From CAVQJU01 sp963712905 (GTDB lineage Bacteria > Acidobacteriota > Vicinamibacteria > Vicinamibacterales > CAVVIG01): a stretch of DNA of 64,000 bases. The notes beneath the pieces are model-generated. The model saw only the letters and a program-made list of their open reading frames with translations, was not told the origin of the DNA and ran no database searches. The translations under genes and the position numbers were made by a program. The stretch lies in NCBI GenBank assembly GCA_963712905.1, contig CAVQJU010000008.1, forward strand, positions 248,001 to 312,000. Direction: 5' to 3'. Positions within the stretch are counted from its first letter, which is position 1. The number at the start of each line of letters is the position of its first letter. Of the stretch, positions 36,779 through 44,900 are shown piece by piece.

Positions 36779-38469
36779 CACCGCGGCAGCGGCTGGAGCT
36801 TGCCCTTGGAAATGATCCATGTCAGCGGGGCGCACCACTTGCCTCCGAGGGTGAGGATTGTCGCGACGATGATCTTCAGGTCCACGAGCGCGGACATGTG
36901 CTGCACGTAGAGCAGGTCGTAGTAGATCCACTGGTGGAAATCGCCCTCGTCGCGGTCGTGACGGCAGACCTGCCAGAGACCCGTGATGCCGGGCCTTACT
37001 GAGAGCCGGCCTTCGCGCCACGGCACGCACGTCTGGTTCTCGCGGAACGGGGACGGCCGCGGGCCGACCAGGCTCATCTGGCCGAGCGCGACGTTGATAA
37101 GCTGCGGCAGCTCGTCGAGGCTGCAGGGACGAATGAACCGGCCCACGCGGGTCACCCGCGGATCCTTGTGGAGCTTGAACTGCGGGCCATCGAGCTCGTT
37201 CTTCGCGAGCAGCTCGCGCTGCATCGCGTCGGCGCCCTGGACCATCGTTCTGAACTTGAGGCAGTTGAACGTTCGTCCGCCCTTGGCCTCGCGCTTGTCG
37301 GCAAACAGCACCGGCCCGCGCGATTCGAGCTTCACGAGCAGGGCGATGATCGCCAGGAGCGGCAGCAGCACCAGCAGGGCGAGGATGGCGAGCGCGGATT
37401 CGATCACGAGCTTGACGGTGGGGTACAGCCGGTAGCCCGCAGCTTCGTCGCGCAGCTCGGACCGGAGCCCGCGCGTGCGTGACGGATCGTAGGAGGGCGC
37501 GGGCATGGCCTCGGCCGATGCGCCGGGGACGCCCGTGACAACCCGCTGCCTGATGACAGCGCTCTCGGCGATGTCGGTCTCCGGCTGGACGATGCACTGC
37601 ACGACGAGCGCGTTGGCGCCGACGGTCGCCCCGGCGCCGATGATGGCCGGGCCGATGATCGTGGCGCGCTCCCTGACGTGGGCGCCGTCCTGGACGATGA
37701 CCGGCCCGAGCAGCTTGGCGGACGCGTGCACCGTGGCGCCGCGGCCGATGCGCCCGCCGGGCGCTCCGCTGTCGGCGTGCATCGTCCGCACGACGCGCTC
37801 GGTCATGGTGAGCAGCTCGTGTTCGTGCGTGAGGTCGAACGCGCGCCCCTGCGCCGGCACGTCGCGGGCCGGAACGCCGCGCGCCGTCAGCGCCGCGCGC
37901 AGCTCGCCGAGGTTGCCGAACGTCAACCCGCGCGCGGTGAGCAGGCTGGGAACCGGGACGAGCGACGCCACGACGCCCGCGGTGTGCGACCACGTCAGCT
38001 CGTCGTAGAAGCGCTGAATCCGCGTGACGTCGCCGCTGCCGTCGACGTCGACCCACTCGAAGGTGCCGCCGGCGTTGGCTTCGAGCGAGATGAGGTGCAC
38101 GGCGGACCGGGGCGAGCCGGACACCTGAATCAGGACGTCGGGATCGACGCCGTCGAGCAGCGTGCAGCTCGGATCGAGAAACAGCAGCGAGTCAGAAGGC
38201 TCGAGGCCGGCGACGAAGTCCGAGAAGTCCCCCGGGGCCATGACACGGTTCACGTCGCCGCAGGCGGCACGCAGCTCGTTGCGGTACCGGAGATCGGGGT
38301 GAAAGCTCGGGAGCACGGCCAGGTCGTACTTGCCGAGCGTGAGAAAACGCTCGTGCATCCGGCACAGCAGCCGGCCCGATCCCATCGGCGTCAGGAGCAG
38401 CGAGCGGGCCTTGGAGGCGGCGCGCAGGTACTGCGGCGCCGCGTCGAGCAGGACGGGGAAGACGCTCAC
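36778..38469 (-). CDS. Polyprenyl-phosphate sugar-1-phosphate transferase fused to hexapeptide-repeat domain
   Basis: This is a 563-residue fusion. Residues 1-220 resemble a nucleotidyltransferase fold without a clear GGxGxR loop. Residues 240-320 are left-handed beta-helix repeats (IGRGATVHASAKLLGPVIV and on). A membrane helix near 365-390 leads into the bacterial sugar transferase domain: KLESRGPVLFADKR, LKFRTM, VGRFIRPCSLDELPQLINV, SLVGPRPS and PGITGLWQV. The C-terminal domain primes glycan synthesis by moving a sugar-1-phosphate onto undecaprenyl phosphate. GTG at 38469, 11 bp after the upstream stop, is preferred over longer starts that overlap that gene. Confidence 0.9.
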   Translation of the reverse strand: MSVFPVLLDAAPQYLRAASKARSLLLTPMGSGRLLCRMHERFLTLGKYDLAVLPSFHPDLRYRNELRAACGDVNRVMAPGDFSDFVAGLEPSDSLLFLDPSCTLLDGVDPDVLIQVSGSPRSAVHLISLEANAGGTFEWVDVDGSGDVTRIQRFYDELTWSHTAGVVASLVPVPSLLTARGLTFGNLGELRAALTARGVPARDVPAQGRAFDLTHEHELLTMTERVVRTMHADSGAPGGRIGRGATVHASAKLLGPVIVQDGAHVRERATIIGPAIIGAGATVGANALVVQCIVQPETDIAESAVIRQRVVTGVPGASAEAMPAPSYDPSRTRGLRSELRDEAAGYRLYPTVKLVIESALAILALLVLLPLLAIIALLVKLESRGPVLFADKREAKGGRTFNCLKFRTMVQGADAMQRELLAKNELDGPQFKLHKDPRVTRVGRFIRPCSLDELPQLINVALGQMSLVGPRPSPFRENQTCVPWREGRLSVRPGITGLWQVCRHDRDEGDFHQWIYYDLLYVQHMSALVDLKIIVATILTLGGKWCAPLTWIISKGKLQPLPR

Positions 38470-38480
38470 GCCGGGACGGC

Positions 38481-39656
38481 TCAGGGAAACGCCAGACCGG
38501 CGACCGAGCCGGCAGGCGCGGGTTGGAGCGCCGGCGCGGCCGGCGCTCGGCGCCACCGCGGCCCGTCGGTCTTGAGGCGATTCATCTTCACCTCACCCTG
38601 GATGGCGCTGTGAGCCGGGATGGCGAAGTTGTCGCCGATCACGGATGCATCGATGAAGGCGCCTTCGCCGACGTCGCCCGCGCTCCAGACGACGGAGCGG
38701 GACACGAGGGCGCCGGCCGCCACCTGCGTGCGCGGACCGAGGCTCGTAGGGCCGACGATGACCGCGTTCGGTCCAATCGTGACGCCCTCTCCGAGGATGA
38801 CGGGCCCGACGAGACGCGCGGTGGAGTGGACGTTCGCCGTCGCGTGTGCGGCGAGCTCGCCGGTGACGGCGAAGGGGCCCCAGCGTTCGAAGATCGCCGG
38901 GTGGGTCGGAATTCGTTCGATCGTCCAGTGGTTCACGGCCAGGTACGTCTCCGCGTTCAGGACGCGCGGAGAAAACTGGGGCGCGTGAAAGGCGGCTACG
39001 CGCTGACGCTGCCGTCTCAGCGCGGGAATCAGGTGTTCCTTGATGTCCTGAAAACCCGGCTGCGACAGTGCATCGAAAGCGCCGCGCGAGAACGCGTAGA
39101 TCCCGGCCGGCGAAACCGATCGGCCGCCGTTCGCGCCGCTGTCAGACTCGCCCGTCGCGTTGTGCACGACGGCCGTCAGCGCCGCGCCGCTGGCGCGGTG
39201 CGCGGCCAGCAGCAGCGACAGATCGAAATCCGGAATGACCGTGCCGTCGACAACGATGAACGTGTCGGCGGTGTGGTTCTTCGCCGCGTCGCTCGCGCAT
39301 CCGGCGGGACCGCGCGGGGTGGCGTCTTCCAGGTGATCGAGCTGCATCGACAGGCTCGTACCGTCGGCCACGCAACTCTCGATCGCGCGCGATCCGCTGT
39401 TGGAGCAGATGGTGACGCGCGTCACGTCCGCGTCCCTGAGCCAGCGAAGCACGTAGCCGATGACCGGAATCTGCGCGACGGGCAGCAGCGGGCGGGGCAG
39501 CGAGCCTTGAAACGCGCTGTCCGCGGAATGATAGGAGCCGGCCAGCACAATGCCGACCACGTGAGAGGCTGGCGCCTCGATCGGCGCACGAGTGGCGCCG
39601 ACATGTCTGAGCTCGGGCAGTTTGCCCGCGTGCCGTGGTGCGATGAGCGTGGTCAT
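38481..39656 (-). CDS. Nucleotidyltransferase-like protein with hexapeptide repeats, degenerate active loop
   Basis: This 391-residue protein has the layout of sugar-nucleotide pyrophosphorylases: an N-terminal Rossmann-like domain (GIVLAG, RPLLPVAQIPVIGYVLRWL, FIVVDGTVIPDFD) and a C-terminal left-handed beta-helix (ARLVGPVILGEGVTIGPNA). The nucleotide-binding loop that normally reads LAGGxGTRLxPLT is LAGSYHSADSAF here, so the usual catalytic Gly-Gly and Arg are gone. It may be a regulatory or structural relative rather than an active transferase. It is the first gene of the - strand EPS run and faces the sigma-54 activator across a 385 bp intergenic region. Confidence 0.82.
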   Translation of the reverse strand: MTTLIAPRHAGKLPELRHVGATRAPIEAPASHVVGIVLAGSYHSADSAFQGSLPRPLLPVAQIPVIGYVLRWLRDADVTRVTICSNSGSRAIESCVADGTSLSMQLDHLEDATPRGPAGCASDAAKNHTADTFIVVDGTVIPDFDLSLLLAAHRASGAALTAVVHNATGESDSGANGGRSVSPAGIYAFSRGAFDALSQPGFQDIKEHLIPALRRQRQRVAAFHAPQFSPRVLNAETYLAVNHWTIERIPTHPAIFERWGPFAVTGELAAHATANVHSTARLVGPVILGEGVTIGPNAVIVGPTSLGPRTQVAAGALVSRSVVWSAGDVGEGAFIDASVIGDNFAIPAHSAIQGEVKMNRLKTDGPRWRRAPAAPALQPAPAGSVAGLAFP

Positions 39657-39712
39657 GTGCCGTTGTCGAACCTTCGCGTCCAGTCAGAGGACGGGAAAGG
39701 CTCGCAGGAGAC

Positions 39713-39733
39713 GTAGCAAACGGCAAACCCGCG
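39713..39733 (-). promoter_or_regulatory. Candidate sigma-54 (-24/-12) promoter for EPS - strand run
   Basis: On the - strand a GG (39729-39728) and a GC (39717-39716) are separated by exactly 10 bases, with TTTGC at the -12 element, as sigma-54 requires. The -24 element is only a partial match (GGTTT instead of GGCAC). It lies about 60 bp before the first gene of the run and next to a sigma-54 activator gene, which raises its plausibility. Confidence 0.3.
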
Positions 39734-39898
39734 TTTCGCACGCGCACGGGGAGCGAAGAATGCCCGTAAATCGCTGACCTGTATCGTGTTATGGAGTATT
39801 ATCGAAAGGATTCAGAACTGTATGTTCACCTGCGCGGAAGACATTTGTCATCCTCGCGCTGCGGACGACGCGTTGCACAAAATTTCCCGCGGCTTTGC

Positions 39899-39988
39899 AT
39901 GGAATTTCAGACTCTTGCGTTGATGTGCGCGCTTCTGATCGTGACTGCTTACTTTTTGGTAATTTGTCGAGCTTGGTACTTCATTTAG
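39899..39988 (+). CDS. Possible 29-residue single-helix membrane peptide
   Basis: A short ORF encodes MEFQTLALMCALLIVTAY followed by FLVICRAWYFI, essentially one transmembrane helix with an aromatic C-terminus. The same frame is open from 39791, giving 65 residues with a basic N-terminal half. No Shine-Dalgarno sequence is evident before either start. It lies in the low-GC promoter region upstream of the sigma-54 activator, so it may be a small regulatory membrane protein, a leader, or chance. Confidence 0.22.
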   Translation: MEFQTLALMCALLIVTAYFLVICRAWYFI

Positions 39989-40041
39989 TGCAATCCTCAT
40001 TGACCCGGCTATACTTTCTGTCCTACCGTTAACGTTCCCAA

Positions 40042-41187
40042 GTGACGCAAACAGGACTCCAACCAGGACGCCTGATCGGCAGCGGCGAGCTCATGCGGGC
40101 GCTCGATGAAGACTTACGCGACGCCGCCCGTTCCGACGCGAAAGTGCTCATCACCGGCGAAAGCGGAGTCGGCAAGGAATTAGCCGCCCGCACCATCCAC
40201 GCCTTCAGCGCGCGAAGCAGCGGACCGCTCGTCGCGCTCAACTCCGCCGGAGTTCCCGACACGCTGCTCGAGTCCGAACTGTTCGGACACGTGCGCGGCA
40301 GCTTTACCGGCGCGTACCGAGATCGGCCCGGGCTGTTCGAGCTCGCACGCGGCGGCACGGTGCTCCTCGACGAAGTCGGCGAGATGAGCCTGCGCATGCA
40401 GAGCCTCCTGCTGCGGTTCCTCGAGACCGGCGAAATTCAGCCCGTCGGCAGCGATCGGCCGCGAACTCGCGTGGACGTGCGTGTCATCGCGATGACGAAT
40501 CGCCGCCTCGTGGATCAAATGGCGGCGAAGGCGTTTCGGGAAGATCTCTACTACCGCCTCAATGTCATCCACATCATCGTGCCGCCGCTCCGCGAGCGGC
40601 GCGAGGACGTGCCGGCCCTCATCGAGCAGTTTCTCAGGTCCTCGGTTCAGCGCTACGGCGTCGAGCCGCCCGAGATTTCCGCCGAGGCGATGGCGTGCCT
40701 CGTCGAGTATCGCTGGCCCGGCAACGTCCGCGAGTTGAAGAACGTCATCGAACGCTGCGTGGTCCGCACGCGCAACCGCGTGATCGTGCCCGCCGATCTC
40801 CCGCCGGAGATCCTCGGCGCTCCGGTGGTCTCCACGGCATCCGGGAGCATCCTCGAGGCGATCGCCGACGCCACGTTCAACCGGCTCGTCGCCGGCGACG
40901 AGTCGTTCTGGTCGGCCGTCTACGCCCCGTTCATGGCGCGCGACCTCACCCGCGCCGATCTCCGGCGCATCGTGACGCTCGGCCTCGAGCGCACGAAAGG
41001 CAACTACCGCTTGCTCCTGCAGTTGTTCAACATGAGCGAATCGGATTACAAACGATTCCTCAACTTCCTGCGGAAGTATCAGTGTCAGCTGCCGTTCCAG
41101 TCGTTCCGCGTGATCAGGAGCGACAAGACCGAACCGGGGTCGGAAGAGCAGACGGACGCCCCCGGGTACGTCGCCGGCTCGAGCTAG
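40042..41187 (+). CDS. Sigma-54 interacting AAA+ transcription activator lacking a receiver domain
   Basis: This 381-residue activator begins directly with the AAA+ domain. Walker A GESGVGKE is at 39-46, the sigma-54 contact loop reads GSFTGA (86-91, normally GAFTGA), Walker B is GGTVLLDEVGEM from 104, and the arginine-finger region FREDLYYRL and WPGNVREL follow. The C-terminus has a helical segment (TKGNYRLLLQLFNMSESDYKRF) that probably acts as the DNA-binding helix-turn-helix. There is no receiver, GAF or PAS domain, so activity would be set by expression level or a partner. Similar activators control EPS operons. The start is GTG; no strong ribosome site was seen. Confidence 0.92.
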   Translation: MTQTGLQPGRLIGSGELMRALDEDLRDAARSDAKVLITGESGVGKELAARTIHAFSARSSGPLVALNSAGVPDTLLESELFGHVRGSFTGAYRDRPGLFELARGGTVLLDEVGEMSLRMQSLLLRFLETGEIQPVGSDRPRTRVDVRVIAMTNRRLVDQMAAKAFREDLYYRLNVIHIIVPPLRERREDVPALIEQFLRSSVQRYGVEPPEISAEAMACLVEYRWPGNVRELKNVIERCVVRTRNRVIVPADLPPEILGAPVVSTASGSILEAIADATFNRLVAGDESFWSAVYAPFMARDLTRADLRRIVTLGLERTKGNYRLLLQLFNMSESDYKRFLNFLRKYQCQLPFQSFRVIRSDKTEPGSEEQTDAPGYVAGSS

Positions 41188-41230
41188 CTCCCCCCAACCG
41201 TTTCGCTGTTCGCCCGTGCCGCGCCGCCGC

Positions 41231-41920
41231 TCAGGCGGGCAGATGTGCATCCACGAATTCGCGCCACTGCGTCATGGCGGGCGCGTCGCTTGTCAGGAGC
41301 TCGCCGCCGCAGAGCCACGCCGGGGACGAGCTCGTCGTGCGCACCCAGACCGGATGCATGCGCAGCGAGAGCCCCAGCTCGCGCAGTTCGACGTCCAGCG
41401 TGGACGGCAGTGCCGCGTCGAACGCGCCGGGAGGAAATTCCAGGCACAGGCCGCCGTAGCTGACGTCGAAGAGCCGGGCGGAGCGCGGACCGACCGCCGC
41501 GGTGACGCCGGCGACAGCGGTGCGCGGCCAGCGCCGTGTGCCCGTCTGCGGCGCAGCCGGACGCTCCTCGGGCTGGGCGACGATCGCGCTCAACGTCTCG
41601 ATCGTGAAGGGCCTGGCGAGGTACGTGCCGCCGAGACGCCTTGTTTCGGTCTCGAGCGTCGCGTCGTGCGCGTGGTCGGTGATGAGCAAGCGCACGTTGG
41701 GGTGGTGAGCGCGAGCCCGGAACGCCAGGTGAAGACCGTTGAATTGCCCCAGGCGGATGTCGGCGACCAGCAGCGAGAGATCCGAGATGGTCAGCAGACG
41801 CCGCCGCGCCTCGTCGAAGGTCGACACGGGTTCGACCGCGTAACCAAGCTGCCGCAACGCGTGCGCGGTCGCAGCGAGCTGGATGGTATCCGTTTCGACG
41901 ATCAGCGCGGTCTGGCGCAT
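41231..41920 (-). CDS. Receiver-like and PilZ domain protein
   Basis: This 229-residue protein has a CheY-like receiver at 1-115, with LIVETD supplying the acidic pocket, Asp in LLVADIRLG as the likely phospho-acceptor, and a conserved Thr/Lys region near LITDHAHDA. Residues 125-229 resemble a PilZ domain (RRWPRTAVAG, DVSYGGLCLEFP), though the RxxxR motif is only partly visible. PilZ domains bind cyclic di-GMP; two GGDEF-type genes lie nearby. It converges on the sigma-54 activator with a 43 bp gap that holds no repeat element. The start is the ATG before RQTALIVETDT rather than the longer open frame. Confidence 0.82.
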   Translation of the reverse strand: MRQTALIVETDTIQLAATAHALRQLGYAVEPVSTFDEARRRLLTISDLSLLVADIRLGQFNGLHLAFRARAHHPNVRLLITDHAHDATLETETRRLGGTYLARPFTIETLSAIVAQPEERPAAPQTGTRRWPRTAVAGVTAAVGPRSARLFDVSYGGLCLEFPPGAFDAALPSTLDVELRELGLSLRMHPVWVRTTSSSPAWLCGGELLTSDAPAMTQWREFVDAHLPA

Positions 41921-41997
41921 ATCGTGAGTATCAGCGTCCTTGGGTTCCACGCAATCCTTTACCAAACCTCTGCCGAATTCAATGGGGTTTTCCGGAC

Positions 41998-44900
41998 CTA
42001 CCGGGGTCCCACGATTGCCCACGCCATATCGGAGACCGCGGGCAGCACCGCGGCCCCGATGACCGTCACACCATCCTGGTAGACTGCTACGGCCACGCCC
42101 GACACCTGGTTCCGCAGCACCAGGTCGGGCTTGCCGTCGCCGTTCAGGTCCGCAAACGACACCGGCCGCCAGTTCACGTCGGGCAGGCTGAACATCGGCA
42201 GCGCGGTGGTGATGTTCACCCCTGACAGCAGCAGCGCGACGGTCACGCCGTCGGTCGATCGGCGCCACACTTCATCGACATTTCCGTCGTTGTTCCAGTC
42301 CGCCGTACCGGACACCTGCCAGGAATTCAGCACTGTCGTCGCCGGCCCGCTGCCGGAGACGGTCGTACCGGTCATGTAGATGACGTTCGAGATGCCGTTC
42401 GTGTGCTGCCACAGCAGATCCGGCCAGCCATCGTAGTTGAAGTCGCCGACGCTCACGATCTGCCAGCCGATATCAGGGACGCTCAGAATCGGCACGACGG
42501 ACGTGCGCGTCAGCCCGTTCATCAGCCACAGTTCGTCGGCGCCCGTGGCCTGATTTCGCCAGATCAGGTCCGGCTTGCCGTCGCCGTCGAAGTCGCCGAC
42601 GCCGCCCACGCGCCAGTTCAGATCGGGGCCGCGGGACGGTGACAGCACCGCGCTGCCGGCGATCGCGGCGTTGTTCATGTACCACGCGGTCACCTGCCCC
42701 GTGGCAGCGTTGCGCCACAGGAGATCCTCGCGGCCGTCGCCGTCGAAGTCGCCGACGGGCCGAACGACGACGCTGGCGCTCGCGGAGTTGTCGAGCACGT
42801 TCGCGTCGGGCTGAGCGGATGCCACCGTCCCGGTGAACGGCACGGTGCCGAGCGGCCGCACCCGCAGGACCAGGGTGACGACGGCCGATGCGCTCTGCGC
42901 CAGGCTTGGAACCGTGCACACGGCGCTCGCGCCCGCCGGCGCGCAGGCGCCCGGCGGTGTCGACGACAGCAGCGTCGTTCCGGGCGGCAGCGCCTCCGTG
43001 AGGGTGACCCCCGTCGCCGTGGCGGTCCCGGCGTTCGAGACCGTTGCGGTGATGGTCGCGCGGCCGCCGGTCAGGATGACGGGCGTTGCGGTCTGAGATA
43101 AGGACAGAGAGACCGCCAGGCCGAAGTTGGCCGTGAGCGACAGCGGCGTGGCCGGCGCAGTCACCTGGTGCGTCGCGGCGCCGCCGTCGGACCACGAAGA
43201 AAACGCGTACGTCTGACCTCCGGATACCTGCGGCGTCTGCGCGCTGACGGTGATGTTCGAGCCCACGATCACCGTCCGGGTCAAAGGCGCGGGACCGGAC
43301 GCGGCGCCCTGAACGACGGTCAGGCCGGCCGGTACGGTGTTCAGCGTCAGCGAGACGGTCTGCGGCTGCAGTTCGACGGAGGCCGTGTCGCTCAGTCCGG
43401 TGGAGTCGGTCACCGTGAGCGTCAGCTCGATCCACGAGGGGTACTCGTGGCTCGGCGCGCTGAAACTGCCGCCGGCGATGCCCGTCCACGACTGAATCGT
43501 GTGCACGTGGCAGTTCGACGGGCAGTGATGCATGAGCAGCGTCCAGCGGAACGCTGACGGCGGCAGCGCGCCGTCTTCGTTGTCGGTGCCCGTTCCGGCG
43601 AAAAAGATCGGATCGCCGACCTTCCACATCACGGACGAAGCCGGCGTGGTGATGACCGCGTGCGGCGGCTGGTCGTCGACGTAGACGTTCACCTGCGCCG
43701 CCGAGTAGCCGTGGAGGTCGGTCACGACGACGGTGGCTGTGTGCTTGCCCGGCGTGTTGTAGGTGAACGTCGGGTTGACCGCCGTGGAGTCGGTGAACGT
43801 GCCGTCCCCATCGAGATCCCAGAGGTAGACGAGCGGGTCGCCGTCCGGATCAATCGATCCCGACGCGTCGAACTGGACGAAGAGCGGCGAGGCGCCGGAA
43901 CTCGGCGTCGCCGACACGACGGCCACCGGCGGCTGGTTCGTGGCGAAGTAGGAAATCCGCTGGACCCGGCCGTTGTCGAGATCGACGTAGAAGATGTCGC
44001 CGCCGGGGCCGCGCTCGAGGTGGACGGCGCCGCCGGTCATTCCCGAGTCGAACGTGATGATCTGCGACGGATCGGGCGCGCCGTTGGCGCCCGGCAGCAT
44101 GGCCCAGATGCAGTGGCGCGACCAGTCCGTGAAGAAGAGCGCGCCCTGGTAGGCCGCCGGGTAGCTGCCCGCCGTGTAGAACGCGAGGCCGGTCACCGAG
44201 GACGAACCGGTCGAGCACGTCTCGCCGGGGACGATGGTGTTGGCGTGGTTATAGGCGAAATACGGCTGCGCGGCCGAGCCTTCCGTGTACAGCGACAGAC
44301 AACTCGCGAGGCCCGCGGGCGCGTAGGCGGTCTGGAGACCGTAGCCCTCATAGCACGGCCAGCCGAAGTTGGCCGCAAAGCCCGCCGCGACGTCCACGCG
44401 GTTGATCTCCTCGATGGTGTTCCAGCCGACGTCGCCGACGTAGACCTCGGAGGTACCAGGTCTCACGGCCATGCGAAACGGGTTGCGCAGGCCGTACGCG
44501 ACGATTCGCCGGGCGTTCAGATCGGCGCTGCCCGCAAGCGGGTTGTCGGGCAGTCCGGCTCCCGTGTTGGGATCGATGCGCAGCATCGCGCCGCTCAGGC
44601 GCGCCCCCTGCCCGTCGGGCCGCCGCACGCTCTGGGCGCGCAGGGCGCCCCCTTGCGCGAACGGGGGGCTGAGCCCCACGCCGACGCCGCCAGGCGGATC
44701 GGCCAGCGGGTTGACGGGCACGAACTGCCCCGGCCCCGCGCCGCTGGCGCCTCCGAACTGCCCGTAGTCGATGTCGAGAAACTGGGCGCCTTCGCCGCCG
44801 GTCACGTAGAGCGCGCCGTCAGGCCCGAAGGCGAGCGCGCCGACGGAGTGGCTGGGAAACTGCTGCGGGAACGCGTCGAGCAGGACACGCTCGGTCGCCT

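Larger units (their letters stand above)
39657..40041. other. Divergent intergenic region between EPS run and sigma-54 activator
   Basis: These 385 bp are clearly richer in A and T than the surrounding genes and should carry promoters for both divergent transcripts. A candidate sigma-54 site for the - strand and a short membrane-peptide ORF are annotated separately. A TATACT hexamer at 40010-40015 could be a -10 box for the activator gene, but no convincing -35 box lies at the right distance. Confidence 0.6.

Noticed and set aside
36780..38056. Upstream extension of the alpha-toroid frame through the sugar transferase gene
   Set aside because: This stretch is the shifted frame of the sugar transferase and its translation is Arg-rich; the TGATG start at 36778 fits the operon.
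40000..40015. TTGACC plus TATACT as a sigma-70 promoter for the activator
   Set aside because: The two hexamers are only 4 bp apart, far too close.
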